DNA from: Nocardia nova
Lineage (GTDB): Bacteria; Actinomycetota; Actinomycetes; Mycobacteriales; Mycobacteriaceae
Assembly (NCBI RefSeq): GCF_002933465.1
Contig: NZ_PSZE01000001.1
Location: forward strand, 248,001-312,000
Direction of reading: 5' to 3'
DNA: 64,000 nucleotides
Part shown: positions 34,381-41,842 of the stretch, in pieces
How positions within the stretch are numbered: the first letter of the stretch is position 1
Layout: each line of letters opens with the position of its first letter
The notes under the pieces: generated by a model
What the model was told of the DNA's origin: nothing
The model's input: only the letters and a program-made list of their open reading frames with translations
Databases searched by the model: none
Position numbers and translations under genes: made by a program

Positions 34381-34439
34381 AACCCGGCGCGATTGCGGTT
34401 CGAACCTGTGAGATTTGCCGCAGTGTTACTGCGAGGGTA

Positions 34440-35510
34440 TCAACGAGCAGTGTAGGCGGCGTCGATGTGGGCCGTCTCGAACCCGAGACGGGTATAGGTG
34501 TGCACCGCCGCGGTGTTGTCGGCCTCGGTATAGAGGATCACCGCGCCGAGACCCCGATCGCGCAGGTAGTGCAGGCCCGCGAGGGTCAGCACGCGCCCCA
34601 GACCGCGGCCCTGCGCGGCCGGATCGATGGCCACCACGTAGACCTCGCCGACCGCGTCGGAGGTCTCGTCCGGCTCGTGCACCTTGGTCCAGTGAAAGCC
34701 CAGGATATGCGAGGGGTCCGCGGGATCGGCGGCGATGAACAGGCCCTTCGGGTCGAACCAGGGCGCCGCCCGTCGGACCGCGATCTCGGCCTCGGTCCAG
34801 CCGCCCTGTTCGGGATGCCAGTCGAAGGCGGCGTTGTTGACCCGCAGGATCTCCGCGTCGTCTGCGGGCCCGGCATAGGTCCGCAGCACGATGTCGGCAG
34901 GCACCTCCAGCTCCGGTAGCTCGACGGTTGCCTGATCGCCGTCCGGAGCCTGTGTCAGGGGCCGCCGCATCTGCCACAGCTCGCGTGCGATCGTCAGCCC
35001 GAGCCGGCCGGCCACCGCCCGCGCCGGCGCCAGATTGCCGTGCGCCCAGATCCGCGCACCCGGACCACCCGCTTGCAGGGCCGCCGCGACCAGCGTCGCG
35101 CCGATCCCGCGCCCGCGCGCCCGCGGATCCACCACCGCCTCGGCCATCGCCGGGTGATCACCGTGCGCCGGAACGAGATTCGCGTACGCGACGAGTTCGC
35201 CGTCGCGCTCGACGGGGAGATGGCGCGTCCTGCCGGTCGGCGGTTCGACATCGCCGTGGTCGTGATCGGCAGCGGCGGGGTCGGTTTCGGGCGATGCCGG
35301 GGCCGCGGAGCCGGAGTCGGTGGCAGCGGGACCGGCAGGGGCGGTGGCCGACTCGACCGTGCCGGACGCGGTCACCGAGAGCACTGCTTGTTCGGAGATC
35401 GGCGCGACTCCGTCGGCGGCACCCGCGCGTTCCAGCAACTCGACGATCCTCGCGGCGGTCGCTGGGGCCAATTCGGTGGTCCACTCCGGCACCTGCACGC
35501 TCACACCCAT
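34440..35510 (-). CDS. mshD: Mycothiol synthase (double GNAT acetyltransferase)
   Basis: The 356-residue protein has two GNAT domains. The N-terminal one has [20 protein letters not shown] and the C-terminal one [20 protein letters not shown], then [34 protein letters not shown] and KGLFIAADP are typical of MshD, which acetylates Cys-GlcN-Ins in the last step of mycothiol synthesis. An Ala/Pro/Asp-rich linker of about 45 residues lies inside the first domain (around residues 55-100), making it longer than the M. tuberculosis enzyme. It lies between pst and glnR as in mycobacteria. Confidence 0.9.
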   Translation of the reverse strand: MGVSVQVPEWTTELAPATAARIVELLERAGAADGVAPISEQAVLSVTASGTVESATAPAGPAATDSGSAAPASPETDPAAADHDHGDVEPPTGRTRHLPVERDGELVAYANLVPAHGDHPAMAEAVVDPRARGRGIGATLVAAALQAGGPGARIWAHGNLAPARAVAGRLGLTIARELWQMRRPLTQAPDGDQATVELPELEVPADIVLRTYAGPADDAEILRVNNAAFDWHPEQGGWTEAEIAVRRAAPWFDPKGLFIAADPADPSHILGFHWTKVHEPDETSDAVGEVYVVAIDPAAQGRGLGRVLTLAGLHYLRDRGLGAVILYTEADNTAAVHTYTRLGFETAHIDAAYTAR

Positions 35511-35741
35511 CCCTCACTCATCCGATTCCGTTCCGCCGGCAACCGGCCATTCCGACAACCGGCCCCTCCCACACCGGCCCCTCCGACAACAGGCTCGGCT
35601 ACCGCCGTGATTCCCGGCTGCGGCGGTCCGTTGTCTCGGCGACCGCTTTCGTTTCGCCGCAATCGTTTTCGAAGCCGATCGTCCGCGCCGCGAGGAAGCA
35701 CACCGATTCCTCGCCCACCGCGCCCCGGTCTGCCGGCGAAC

Positions 35742-36515
35742 TCACGAGGGACTTCCGTTGACCTGCGTCAACTGCGAGTCGTCGGCGCCGTCGTCGCCCT
35801 CGTCCGGGAAGCCGGCCGCCTGCTCGCCGCCCTTGTTGGTGGCCGAGCGCGCCGGGCGAACCGCCTTGTAACCGACGTTGCGGACGGTGCCGATCAGGGA
35901 TTCGTACTCGCTGCCGAGTTTGGCCCGCAGCCGCCGCACGTGCACATCGACCGTGCGGGTGCCGCCGAAGAAGTCGTAACCCCAGACCTCCTGCAGCAAC
36001 TGGGCACGGGTGAAGACCCGGCCGGCGTGCTGGGCGAGATATTTCAGCAGCTCGAATTCTTTGTAGGTCAGGTCGAGCGGGCGGCCGCGTAATCGCGCGG
36101 TGTAGGTGCCCTCGTCGATGACCAGTTCGCCGAGCGTGATCTTGCCGGTGTTCTCCGGGCTGGCCGCGCCGCCGTTGCGGGCGACCAGCAGGCGCAACCG
36201 GGCATCGAGTTCCGCCGGGCCGGTTCCCGGCAGCAGGATGTCGTCCAGCCCCCAATCGGCATTGACCGCGACCAGACCGCCCTCGGTCAGCACCGCCACC
36301 ACCGGCACCGAGGATCCGGTGCTGCCGAGCAGTCTGCACAGTCCGCGCGCGGCGGCCAGATCGGTGCGGGCATCGACCAGAGCCACATCCGCGGTACCCG
36401 CTTCGAGCAGCGATGCCACCTCGGTGGGCGCGGGCCGCACATTGTGCGGGAGCAGCGCCAGAGACGGCAGCACCGCTTCCGGGTTCGGATCGGAGGTCAG
36501 CAGGAGCAGCTCCAC
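35742..36515 (-). CDS. glnR: OmpR-type response regulator, GlnR-like
   Basis: A 257-residue regulator. The N-terminal pseudo-receiver ([20 protein letters not shown]...) lacks the usual acidic pocket and Lys pattern, as in orphan GlnR proteins. The C-terminal winged helix contains [40 protein letters not shown] and [12 protein letters not shown]. It controls nitrogen-assimilation genes in actinobacteria and matches Rv0818 by context (next to mshD). GTG 36515 has GGGAGGAGAG upstream. The C-terminus carries an acidic low-complexity tail of 30 residues. The 310 bp upstream, shared with lmeA, show no further gene. Confidence 0.88.
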   Translation of the reverse strand: MELLLLTSDPNPEAVLPSLALLPHNVRPAPTEVASLLEAGTADVALVDARTDLAAARGLCRLLGSTGSSVPVVAVLTEGGLVAVNADWGLDDILLPGTGPAELDARLRLLVARNGGAASPENTGKITLGELVIDEGTYTARLRGRPLDLTYKEFELLKYLAQHAGRVFTRAQLLQEVWGYDFFGGTRTVDVHVRRLRAKLGSEYESLIGTVRNVGYKAVRPARSATNKGGEQAAGFPDEGDDGADDSQLTQVNGSPS

Positions 36516-36825
36516 CGGCTCTCCTCCCAATCTGGCATGTCCGCGGGCAACCTCGACGTCAATCGCGAATCCATGCGCGTCGGCACAGGTAATTCGTGCC
36601 TACATTAGCGCGTGCAGGGCGCCGGTCATGTATTCCGCACTCCGCCGCACCCGCGCGGAGACCAGCGGTGATGGCCGCCGCCGCGCCCACGCCCGCGCGC
36701 CCGCGTGGTCCGGGCAGATATCTTCGTACCGGGTAACCTCTCCTCGAGACGCCCACGCCTCGTACCGCTCCGCGCGCGACCGCAGTGTTCCGCGCGCCCG
36801 GACGGCCTGAACTCGGAGCATGTGG

Positions 36826-37632
36826 ATGAGAAAACTGATCGTCGGGCTGCTGCTGGTGGTCGCGATCGCCGTAGTGGTCGATTTCACTGCGGCGGCCTAC
36901 TCGGAGTACCGGGTATCGCGGTCGCTGCGCGCCGGCGGTGAACTCAGCGCCGACCCCGAAGTGACCATTCACGGATTCCCGTTCCTGGCCCAGACCGCGC
37001 GCGGTGACTACCGCAATCTCGAGATCCGGGCGCGCGCGAACCGGCCCGACATCCCCGGTGAGATTCTCGTCGAAGCCACGCTGAACGGTGTCCACCTATC
37101 GATGCACGATCTGGTGGACAACGACATGCGCTCGGTGATGGTCGACCAGGTAGCCGGCCGGATGCGGATCGAACCGGTCGAGCTCGGGCGGCTGTTCAAC
37201 ATTCCGGACCTCGAGGTGGTCACCCGCCCGGCCGACAAATCCGACGGCACCGGCGGTTCCGGCGGCTCGGGCATGACCACCCAGGGCGCCCTGGTCCTCA
37301 CCGGCACCATCCAGCTCGGCCCGGAGACCCGCAGTACCGACCGGGTGAGCGTGAAGGCCGATCTGTTCCTCGACGGTGATCAGATCAAACTGGTCGCCAC
37401 CGACCTGTATCACGGCGGCGTGGACACCACCGCGCCCACCACCACCGCCGCGGAACTGGGCCCCGACCTGGACAAGGCCGCCGTACTGGCCCGCTTCACC
37501 CGCACCATCGACACCAAGGATCTGCCGTTCGGGGTGCCCCCGAAGAAGGTGCAGGCCATCGGGGGCAATATCGTGGTAGAGGGGGAAGGGGAGAATATTC
37601 GCATTGATATGGACAGGTTTGCCCGACCATGA
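36826..37632 (+). CDS. lmeA: LmeA-type DUF2993 lipid-binding protein
   Basis: A 268-residue secreted or membrane-anchored protein with a hydrophobic N-terminal segment (KLIVGLLLVVAIAVVVDF). The DUF2993 core contains VTIHGFPFLAQTARGDYRNL and EPVELGRLFNIPDLEV. In mycobacteria LmeA (Rv0817c) supports lipomannan mannan-chain elongation; the family fold resembles lipid-binding TULIP-like domains. ATG 36826 is preferred over ATG 36820 because GGAG then has a 7-nt spacing. A Gly-Ser linker near residue 145 is unusual. The stop overlaps the thiX start (ATGA). Confidence 0.85.
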   Translation: MRKLIVGLLLVVAIAVVVDFTAAAYSEYRVSRSLRAGGELSADPEVTIHGFPFLAQTARGDYRNLEIRARANRPDIPGEILVEATLNGVHLSMHDLVDNDMRSVMVDQVAGRMRIEPVELGRLFNIPDLEVVTRPADKSDGTGGSGGSGMTTQGALVLTGTIQLGPETRSTDRVSVKADLFLDGDQIKLVATDLYHGGVDTTAPTTTAAELGPDLDKAAVLARFTRTIDTKDLPFGVPPKKVQAIGGNIVVEGEGENIRIDMDRFARP

Positions 37633-38075
37633 TTGAACTCACGATTCTGGCCGTCGTCCTGCTGGCCGGGGTGGCCGCGGGTGCCGCCCTGCGTTACCGC
37701 GAGGGCCGCGTGCGGACGGCCAAGACCACCGAGATCGCGGGTTCGCGCACCGAACTGCTCAGCGCCGTCGGTGTCACCGAGGCGGTGCCGACGGTCCTGC
37801 ATTTCTCCGCCGAATGGTGCGGTCCATGCGCCGCGGTCCGGCGGGTGGTGGCCGGGGTCGTCGCCGATCTGGCCGATACCGTGCAGCCGCCCCGCGACGT
37901 CGAGATCGATATCGACACCGAGGCCGACCTGGCGCGCGAGCTCAATGTCCTGTCGCTGCCCACCACGTTCGTCTTCGACGCCCACGGGCGTGAGCGGTTC
38001 CGGATCTCCGGTGTGCCCAAGGCCACGGACCTGCGTAGCGCACTGGCTCCGCTGACAGTTCCAGAGGCGGCCTGA
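37629..38075 (+). CDS. thiX: Membrane-anchored thioredoxin-like protein
   Basis: The 148-residue protein has an N-terminal membrane helix (LTILAVVLLAGVAAGAALRY) and a thioredoxin domain with HFSAEWCGPCAAVRRVV and the cis-proline segment LSLPTTFVFD. WCGPC is the classical active site. The domain faces outside or inside depending on helix orientation; an anchor followed by positives suggests cytoplasmic-side RYREGR (inference). It is coupled to lmeA and lies upstream of the cysteine/sulfurtransferase operon, as Rv0816c does. Confidence 0.88.
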   Translation: MIELTILAVVLLAGVAAGAALRYREGRVRTAKTTEIAGSRTELLSAVGVTEAVPTVLHFSAEWCGPCAAVRRVVAGVVADLADTVQPPRDVEIDIDTEADLARELNVLSLPTTFVFDAHGRERFRISGVPKATDLRSALAPLTVPEAA

Positions 38076-38190
38076 ACTTCCTGCTCACAAGGGCTTTTCC
38101 GGCGTTGCTCGGACCGGTGCGGGCGCCGTCCGCGCGCCCGGCGTCCGCCCGAGTTTCGTACCCCGGGTCCAATTCCCTCCCGAAACCGGG

Positions 38191-38196
38191 TAAACT
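38191..38196 (+). promoter_or_regulatory. -10 box of the cys leader transcript
   Basis: TAAACT followed by exactly 7 nt and the GTG of the leader ORF, predicting a transcript that begins at the start codon. Confidence 0.7.
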
Positions 38197-38203
38197 GCTT
38201 GGC

Positions 38204-38290
38204 GTGCAAACCCGCCGAGAGCTGATGCTCACCCGACGCCGCACAGTCGATCTGTGCCGCCTCGGCGGTTGTTGCTGCCTGTGCATGTAG
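38204..38290 (+). CDS. Leaderless polycysteine leader peptide (cysteine attenuator)
   Basis: A 28-codon GTG-started ORF whose last third holds five cysteines (codons 18, 23, 24, 25 and 27), preceded by an Arg-rich stretch. Polycysteine leaderless ORFs upstream of the cysA2 operon are known cysteine-responsive attenuators in mycobacteria (the Ms5788A type). The downstream order DUF4395-cysA2-sseC matches that system. A terminator-like hairpin begins directly after the TAG. ATG at codon 8 is an alternative start. Confidence 0.85.
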   Translation: MQTRRELMLTRRRTVDLCRLGGCCCLCM

Positions 38291-38330
38291 CCGGTCGGCC
38301 TTTCGTATCCCTGCCGCCGACCGGTTTCTC
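38291..38330 (+). promoter_or_regulatory. Attenuator hairpin after the cys leader
   Basis: CCGGTCGGC (38291-38299) pairs perfectly with GCCGACCGG (38316-38324), followed by TTTCTCC. Within the leader, GGCGG just before the Cys triplet could compete for CCGCC at 38314-38318. Ribosome stalling at Cys codons would then favour read-through (inference). Confidence 0.65.
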
Positions 38331-38434
38331 CACCGCGTGTGAGATCTCGTCGATCCCCCGGTGATCCGACCTATCTGACGGATAACCCGCAACCGGATAA
38401 GCCAGATAAGCCTTCCTTCAGCGCAGGAGCCCCC

Positions 38435-38920
38435 GTGCCTCAGAACACCAACTCACCCACCGGTCAGGTGGACGTCCGCGGACCGCGATTCGCGGCGTGG
38501 ATAACCACCGGTGTCCTCGTACTGGTCCTGATCGTCTCCGCGTTTTCGACGGCCGCCGCCGCGGTGCTGATCGCCCTGCAAGCGATCGTCTTCGCCCTCG
38601 GCGCGCTGTACGGTCCGCGGCGCAGCCCCTACGGCTGGGTCTTCGCCACCTTCGTCGCGCCGCGCATCGGCCCGGCGACCGAAACCGAGCCGGTGCCGCC
38701 GCTGCGGTTCGCACAGTTGGTCGGTTTCGTCTTCGCGATCGTCGGTTTCATCGGCTTCGCGGCCGGGGCCGGCGTGGTGGGCGCGGTCTTCACCGCCTTC
38801 GCGCTGTTCGCGGCGTTCCTCAACGCGGCGTTCGGAATCTGCCTGGGCTGCAAGATCTACCCGCTCACCCAGCGGCTCGGTGCGCGCACCCCGCTCACGA
38901 CGAGCAACTCGGCGAACTGA
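38435..38920 (+). CDS. DUF4395 membrane protein
   Basis: A 161-residue protein with a short soluble N-terminus, then VDVRGPRFAAWITTGVLVLV and about four membrane helices. The C-terminal FGICLGCKIYPLTQRL contains a CxxC. DUF4395 proteins accompany thioredoxin and rhodanese genes; a role in sulfur or thiol handling at the membrane is inferred. GTG 38435 has AGGAG 5 nt upstream; earlier in-frame codons overlap the leader's downstream region and look non-coding. Confidence 0.82.
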   Translation: MPQNTNSPTGQVDVRGPRFAAWITTGVLVLVLIVSAFSTAAAAVLIALQAIVFALGALYGPRRSPYGWVFATFVAPRIGPATETEPVPPLRFAQLVGFVFAIVGFIGFAAGAGVVGAVFTAFALFAAFLNAAFGICLGCKIYPLTQRLGARTPLTTSNSAN

Positions 38921-38984
38921 CCGCCCCTACGAACCACACCTCATCTCTCCACATACCCCGGCAAGTCACATCGAAAGGAACAAC

Positions 38985-39818
38985 ATGGCTCGCTCCGATG
39001 TCCTGGTCTCCGCAGACTGGGTCGAAGAGAACCTCAACACCCCCGGCGTCGTGATCGTCGAGGTCGACGAGGACACCTCCGCCTACGACACGGGCCACAT
39101 CGAGGGTGCCGTCAAGATCGACTGGAAGAAGGATCTGCAGGATCCGGTTCGGCGTGACTTCGTCAACCGGGAGCAGTTCTCGGATCTGCTGTCGGCCCGC
39201 GGTATCGGCAACGACGACACCGTCGTTCTCTACGGTGGCAACAACAACTGGTTCGCGGCCTACGCGTACTGGTACTTCAAGCTCTACGGCCACCAGAACG
39301 TCAAGCTGCTCGACGGCGGCCGCAAGAAGTGGGAGCTCGACGCCCGCCCGCTGTCGACCGATGCGGTGACCCGTCCGGCGACCACCTACAAGGCCTCCGA
39401 GCAGGACCTGTCGATCCGCGCCTTCCGCGACGACGCCATCCAGGCCATCGGCGTCAAGAACCTCGTCGACGTGCGTTCGCCCGACGAGTTCTCCGGCAAG
39501 ATTCTCGCTCCCGCGCACCTGCCGCAGGAGCAGAGCCAGCGTCCCGGCCACATCCCCGGCGCCATCAACGTGCCGTGGAGCAAGGCCGCGAACGAGGACG
39601 GCACCTTCAAGTCCGACGAGGAACTGGCTTCCATCTACAAGGAAGCGGGCCTCGACGGTGAGAAGGAGACCATCGCCTACTGCCGCATCGGTGAGCGCTC
39701 GTCGCACACCTGGTTCGTGCTGCAGGAGCTGCTGGGCCACAAGAACGTCAAGAACTACGACGGGAGCTGGACCGAATACGGCTCCCTCGTCGGTGCACCG
39801 ATCGAGTTGGGAGCGTAA
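38985..39818 (+). CDS. cysA2: Thiosulfate sulfurtransferase (rhodanese)
   Basis: The 277-residue tandem-rhodanese protein has an inactive N-terminal domain (VEVDEDTSAYDTGHIEGAVK) and a C-terminal domain with the active-site loop AYCRIGERSSHTWFV. NLVDVRSPDEFSGKI and GHIPGAINVPW are rhodanese landmarks. CRIGERS is the six-residue loop of thiosulfate or mercaptopyruvate sulfurtransferases; synteny favours CysA2 (Rv0815c). AAAGGAA precedes ATG 38985. Expression is probably governed by the polycysteine leader 700 bp upstream. Confidence 0.93.
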   Translation: MARSDVLVSADWVEENLNTPGVVIVEVDEDTSAYDTGHIEGAVKIDWKKDLQDPVRRDFVNREQFSDLLSARGIGNDDTVVLYGGNNNWFAAYAYWYFKLYGHQNVKLLDGGRKKWELDARPLSTDAVTRPATTYKASEQDLSIRAFRDDAIQAIGVKNLVDVRSPDEFSGKILAPAHLPQEQSQRPGHIPGAINVPWSKAANEDGTFKSDEELASIYKEAGLDGEKETIAYCRIGERSSHTWFVLQELLGHKNVKNYDGSWTEYGSLVGAPIELGA

Positions 39819-39824
39819 ATAGAT

Positions 39825-40130
39825 ATGTGTGCAGCACCTACCCAGGGTCAGGCCCTTCCGGCCAACGTCGACACCGAGAAGGAGACCGTCCTCACCGGAC
39901 GCGTCCTCGATGCGGACGGTAACCCGGTAGGCGGCGCCTTCGTCCGCCTGCTGGACTCGAGCGACGAGTTCACCGCCGAGGTCGTGGCCTCCGGCACCGG
40001 TGATTTCCGCTTCTTCGCCGCGCCCGGCACCTGGACCATCCGGGCCCTGTCATCGGCCGGCAACGGATCGGCCAAGGTCAGCCCCGAAGGGGCGGGCGTC
40101 CACAACGTCGACGTGAGCGTCGCCAAGTAA
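39825..40130 (+). CDS. sseC: DUF1416 protein SseC
   Basis: A 101-residue DUF1416 protein with a beta-rich core GRVLDADGNPVGGAFVRLLD and DFRFFAAPGTWTIRALS, a carboxypeptidase-regulatory-like (transthyretin-type) fold. It follows cysA2 by 6 bp, as in mycobacteria where sseC (Rv0814c) accompanies it. Its biochemical role in sulfur metabolism is undefined. A canonical terminator follows. Confidence 0.92.
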   Translation: MCAAPTQGQALPANVDTEKETVLTGRVLDADGNPVGGAFVRLLDSSDEFTAEVVASGTGDFRFFAAPGTWTIRALSSAGNGSAKVSPEGAGVHNVDVSVAK

Positions 40131-40184
40131 TACCGACGCCGAGCGTCGAAGGCACGCGCCGAAAACTGCGCTCATCGCACGCGA

Positions 40185-40218
40185 ACGGCCCCGGGATTCG
40201 TTTTCCCGGGGCCGTTTT
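40185..40218 (+). terminator. Rho-independent terminator of the cysA2 operon
   Basis: A 12-bp perfect stem, ACGGCCCCGGGA with TCCCGGGGCCGT, followed by TTTTCG. Confidence 0.92.
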
Positions 40219-40252
40219 CGTATTCGCCGAGCGGGTCGTTAAACTCCGATAT

Positions 40253-40348
40253 GTGGTCTTAACCTTCGAGATTCTCCTGGTCATCTGCTCCGTGCTGATC
40301 GCCTGGTTCGGGCTGTACGTCCTCTACCGGCTCTTCACCGAGTCGTGA
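40253..40348 (+). CDS. 31-residue single-helix membrane peptide
   Basis: A GTG-started ORF that encodes one hydrophobic helix ([20 protein letters not shown]) ending FTES. TAAACT at 40240-40245 stands exactly 7 nt upstream, the same leaderless layout as the cys leader. The stop overlaps the GTG of the nitrobindin-like gene (GTGA), so translation is coupled. Short and easily missed; likely real. It may be a membrane peptide or simply a coupling ORF. Confidence 0.6.
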   Translation: MVLTFEILLVICSVLIAWFGLYVLYRLFTES

Positions 40349-41208
40349 CCGATTCGGCGAGCGAGAACGTCGAAAACTCCGCGACCAACGGCCACGCCTC
40401 ACAGGCACACACCGAGGGCCGCGAAACGGATGACGCGGCTCGCCGCAGCTCCGACGACACGGCTCGCCGCAGCTCCGACGACACGGCTCGCCGCAGCTCC
40501 GACGACACGGCTCGCCGCAGTGGCGACGACACGGCTCGCCGCAGTGGCGACGACACGGCCCGCCGCAGTGGCGACGACGCGGCTCGCCGCAGTGGCGACG
40601 AGGCGATAGCCGGGGCTGCCGAGCGCGCCAAATCCACGGGCGGCCGCAACATTCCGCAGCTGCCAGGTCTGCCGCTGCCCGAAGACACCGCGAATCTGCG
40701 GCTGGGTCCCGATCTGAGCGCCTCGATGCTCGCGCTGCTGCCCCTGGTGGGCGTCTGGCGCGGCGAGGGTGAGGGCAACGATCCCCAGCACGGCGGCGAC
40801 TACCACTTCGGCCAGCAGATCATCGTCTCCCACGACGGTGGCGACTACTTGGCCTGGGACTCCCGTTCGTGGGTCATCGACAGCGAGGGCAACTATTCCG
40901 GCCCCGATCTGCGCGAGAGCGGATTCTGGCGGGTCGGCATCGACGGCGACGACGAGGTCATCGAACTCCTGCTGACCCACAGCTCCGGAATCGTCGAACT
41001 GTTCTACGGACAGGCTCTCACCCAGTCGTCCTGGGAGCTGGCCACCGATGTCGTGATCCGCAGCCAGTCCGGCGCGGTGGTCGGCGGCGCCAAGCGCCTC
41101 TACGGCATCGTGGAAGGTGGCGACCTCGGCTACGTCGAGGAACGAGTGGAGGCCGACGGCGCACTCAAGCCCCGCCTCTCCGCCCGTTTGCAGCGCTACA
41201 TCGGCTGA
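40345..41208 (+). CDS. Nitrobindin-like (FABP-like, DUF1794) protein with N-terminal repeats
   Basis: A 287-residue protein. Residues 29-84 are seven copies of an octapeptide DDTARRS(S/G), then a 20-residue linker. The nitrobindin beta-barrel starts at [17 protein letters not shown] (GxWxGxGxG motif near residue 133) and includes [27 protein letters not shown], and ARLQRYIG at the end. Barrels of this family bind ferric heme for NO or peroxynitrite chemistry. Where a C-terminal heme-ligating His is expected (P-H-L-S-A-R-L in relatives, from memory) this protein has KPRLSARL, so heme binding may be lost. Rv0813c counterpart. Confidence 0.88.
   Translation: MTDSASENVENSATNGHASQAHTEGRETDDAARRSSDDTARRSSDDTARRSSDDTARRSGDDTARRSGDDTARRSGDDAARRSGDEAIAGAAERAKSTGGRNIPQLPGLPLPEDTANLRLGPDLSASMLALLPLVGVWRGEGEGNDPQHGGDYHFGQQIIVSHDGGDYLAWDSRSWVIDSEGNYSGPDLRESGFWRVGIDGDDEVIELLLTHSSGIVELFYGQALTQSSWELATDVVIRSQSGAVVGGAKRLYGIVEGGDLGYVEERVEADGALKPRLSARLQRYIG
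40429..40596 (+). repeat. 24-bp tandem repeat, 7 copies, in the nitrobindin-like gene
   Basis: Seven contiguous 24-bp units encode DDTARRSS or DDTARRSG; the first three carry AGCTCC and the later ones AGTGGC at the end, suggesting stepwise duplication. In frame throughout. Confidence 0.97.
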
Positions 41209-41223
41209 GCCTGAGCCGCGGCC

Positions 41224-41480
41224 CTAAAGCCTTCGGCCGGGGTCGGTCAAGTCGATGTCGATCGGGAACGGCCGCGCAGTCCAGCCGGTGCTTGCCGATC
41301 GAGTTCGCTGCACAGCATCGTCACCACGCCGCTGTGCCATTTCTGCTGCGGACTCACGGAGATCAGACTTCCGTCGATCAGTTCGGTGTGCCGGGGCAAG
41401 CCGCGCAGTCGCAGAAAGTCCTCGACAGTGAACCCCTCGGTAGGAGGAATCACCCACTCGGGTAGCGGCTCAACTGTCAT
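41224..41480 (-). pseudogene. Relic of a Uma2-family (DUF820) nuclease-like gene
   Basis: From ATG 41480 the minus strand reads TVEPLPEWVIPPTEGFTVED, then FLRLRGLPRHTELIDGSLIS and PQQKWHSGVVTMLCSELD, the normal Uma2 N-terminus. It then terminates early at 41247. In another frame the last codons read ARPFPIDIDLTDPGRRL up to 41224, like a Uma2 C-terminus. About 100 central residues are missing and the ends are out of frame. TAGGCT lies 6 nt upstream of ATG, so the 5' end still looks intact. Confidence 0.7.
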
Positions 41481-41529
41481 CGCATCAGCCTATCTCGACA
41501 TATGAGGGGACTCACTCGGAAACGGGTAC

Positions 41530-41603
41530 GGCCCCCGAGCCATACCTGCGGAGATTCGATCTCGTCGCAGGTCCCGGTCGGACAAACCGGGGGCTCGGGG
41601 GCC
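41530..41603 (-). ncRNA. Compact three-way-junction RNA element
   Basis: On the minus strand a 12-bp closing helix (GGCCCCCGAGCC with GGCTCGGGGGCC) encloses two abutting hairpins. One is CCCGGT/ACCGGG with a 7-nt loop. The other is ACCTGCG/CGCAGGT continued, after a 2-nt bulge, by GAGAT-CGA-ATCTC. Only 2 nt at the junction are unpaired. It lies downstream of a 12-codon ORF and a further hairpin. The folding is read directly from the sequence; function is unknown. Confidence 0.7.
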
Positions 41604-41661
41604 GGGTGACTGCCTTGGATTAGTTCAGCGCTCGCGCGGGGACCGAATCCACTGCAGCGGG

Positions 41662-41681
41662 CCGCGGTACGGGGACCGCGG
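41662..41681 (-). other. Hairpin between the 12-codon ORF and the three-way junction
   Basis: CCGCGGT pairs with ACCGCGG around a 6-nt loop (7 bp), starting 10 nt after the short ORF's stop codon. Confidence 0.65.
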
Positions 41682-41690
41682 CTGTGGCGC

Positions 41691-41729
41691 TCAACCGGCA
41701 GCCACCTCACGCGTCCTCTGAATATCCAT
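41691..41729 (-). CDS. 12-codon ORF with consensus Shine-Dalgarno (MDIQRTREVAAG)
   Basis: ATG 41729 is preceded by AAAGGAGGTGG (41738-41748), nearly the full anti-16S complement, with 8 nt spacing. The peptide is MDIQRTREVAAG. A GTG within it (41710) opens a 77-residue overlapping frame to 41477 with only moderate third-position GC. Structured RNA follows the stop. It resembles a leader-peptide arrangement but the only gene downstream is a Uma2 relic. Confidence 0.6.
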   Translation of the reverse strand: MDIQRTREVAAG

Positions 41730-41762
41730 TCTTCGAACCACCTCCTTTCCCGTGTACAGACG

Positions 41763-41792
41763 AAACTACCGGCCGCGACCGAGGGGCCGCAA
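41763..41792 (-). promoter_or_regulatory. Promoter of the short-ORF/structured-RNA unit
   Basis: TTGCGG (41787-41792), an 18-nt spacer and TAGTTT (41763-41768) on the minus strand place a start near 41757, just before the Shine-Dalgarno. The unit would then be transcribed independently of cydC. Confidence 0.5.
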
Positions 41793-41842
41793 CGGATTTT
41801 TCGCAGAGCCGAATTCGGGCGCCGACCTGGGTTTTCGCCGAG

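Noticed and set aside
36516..36825. Extra small gene in the glnR-lmeA intergenic region
   Set aside because: Open frames there lack codon bias and ribosome sites; it is most likely the divergent promoter region.
40429..40596. CRISPR-like array
   Set aside because: 24-bp units are contiguous without spacers, in frame and encode an octapeptide repeat.
41477..41710. 77-codon ORF as a confident protein-coding gene
   Set aside because: Third-position GC is only about two thirds against roughly 90 percent in neighbours, and the perfect RNA pairing explains the sequence better; kept only as an alternative.
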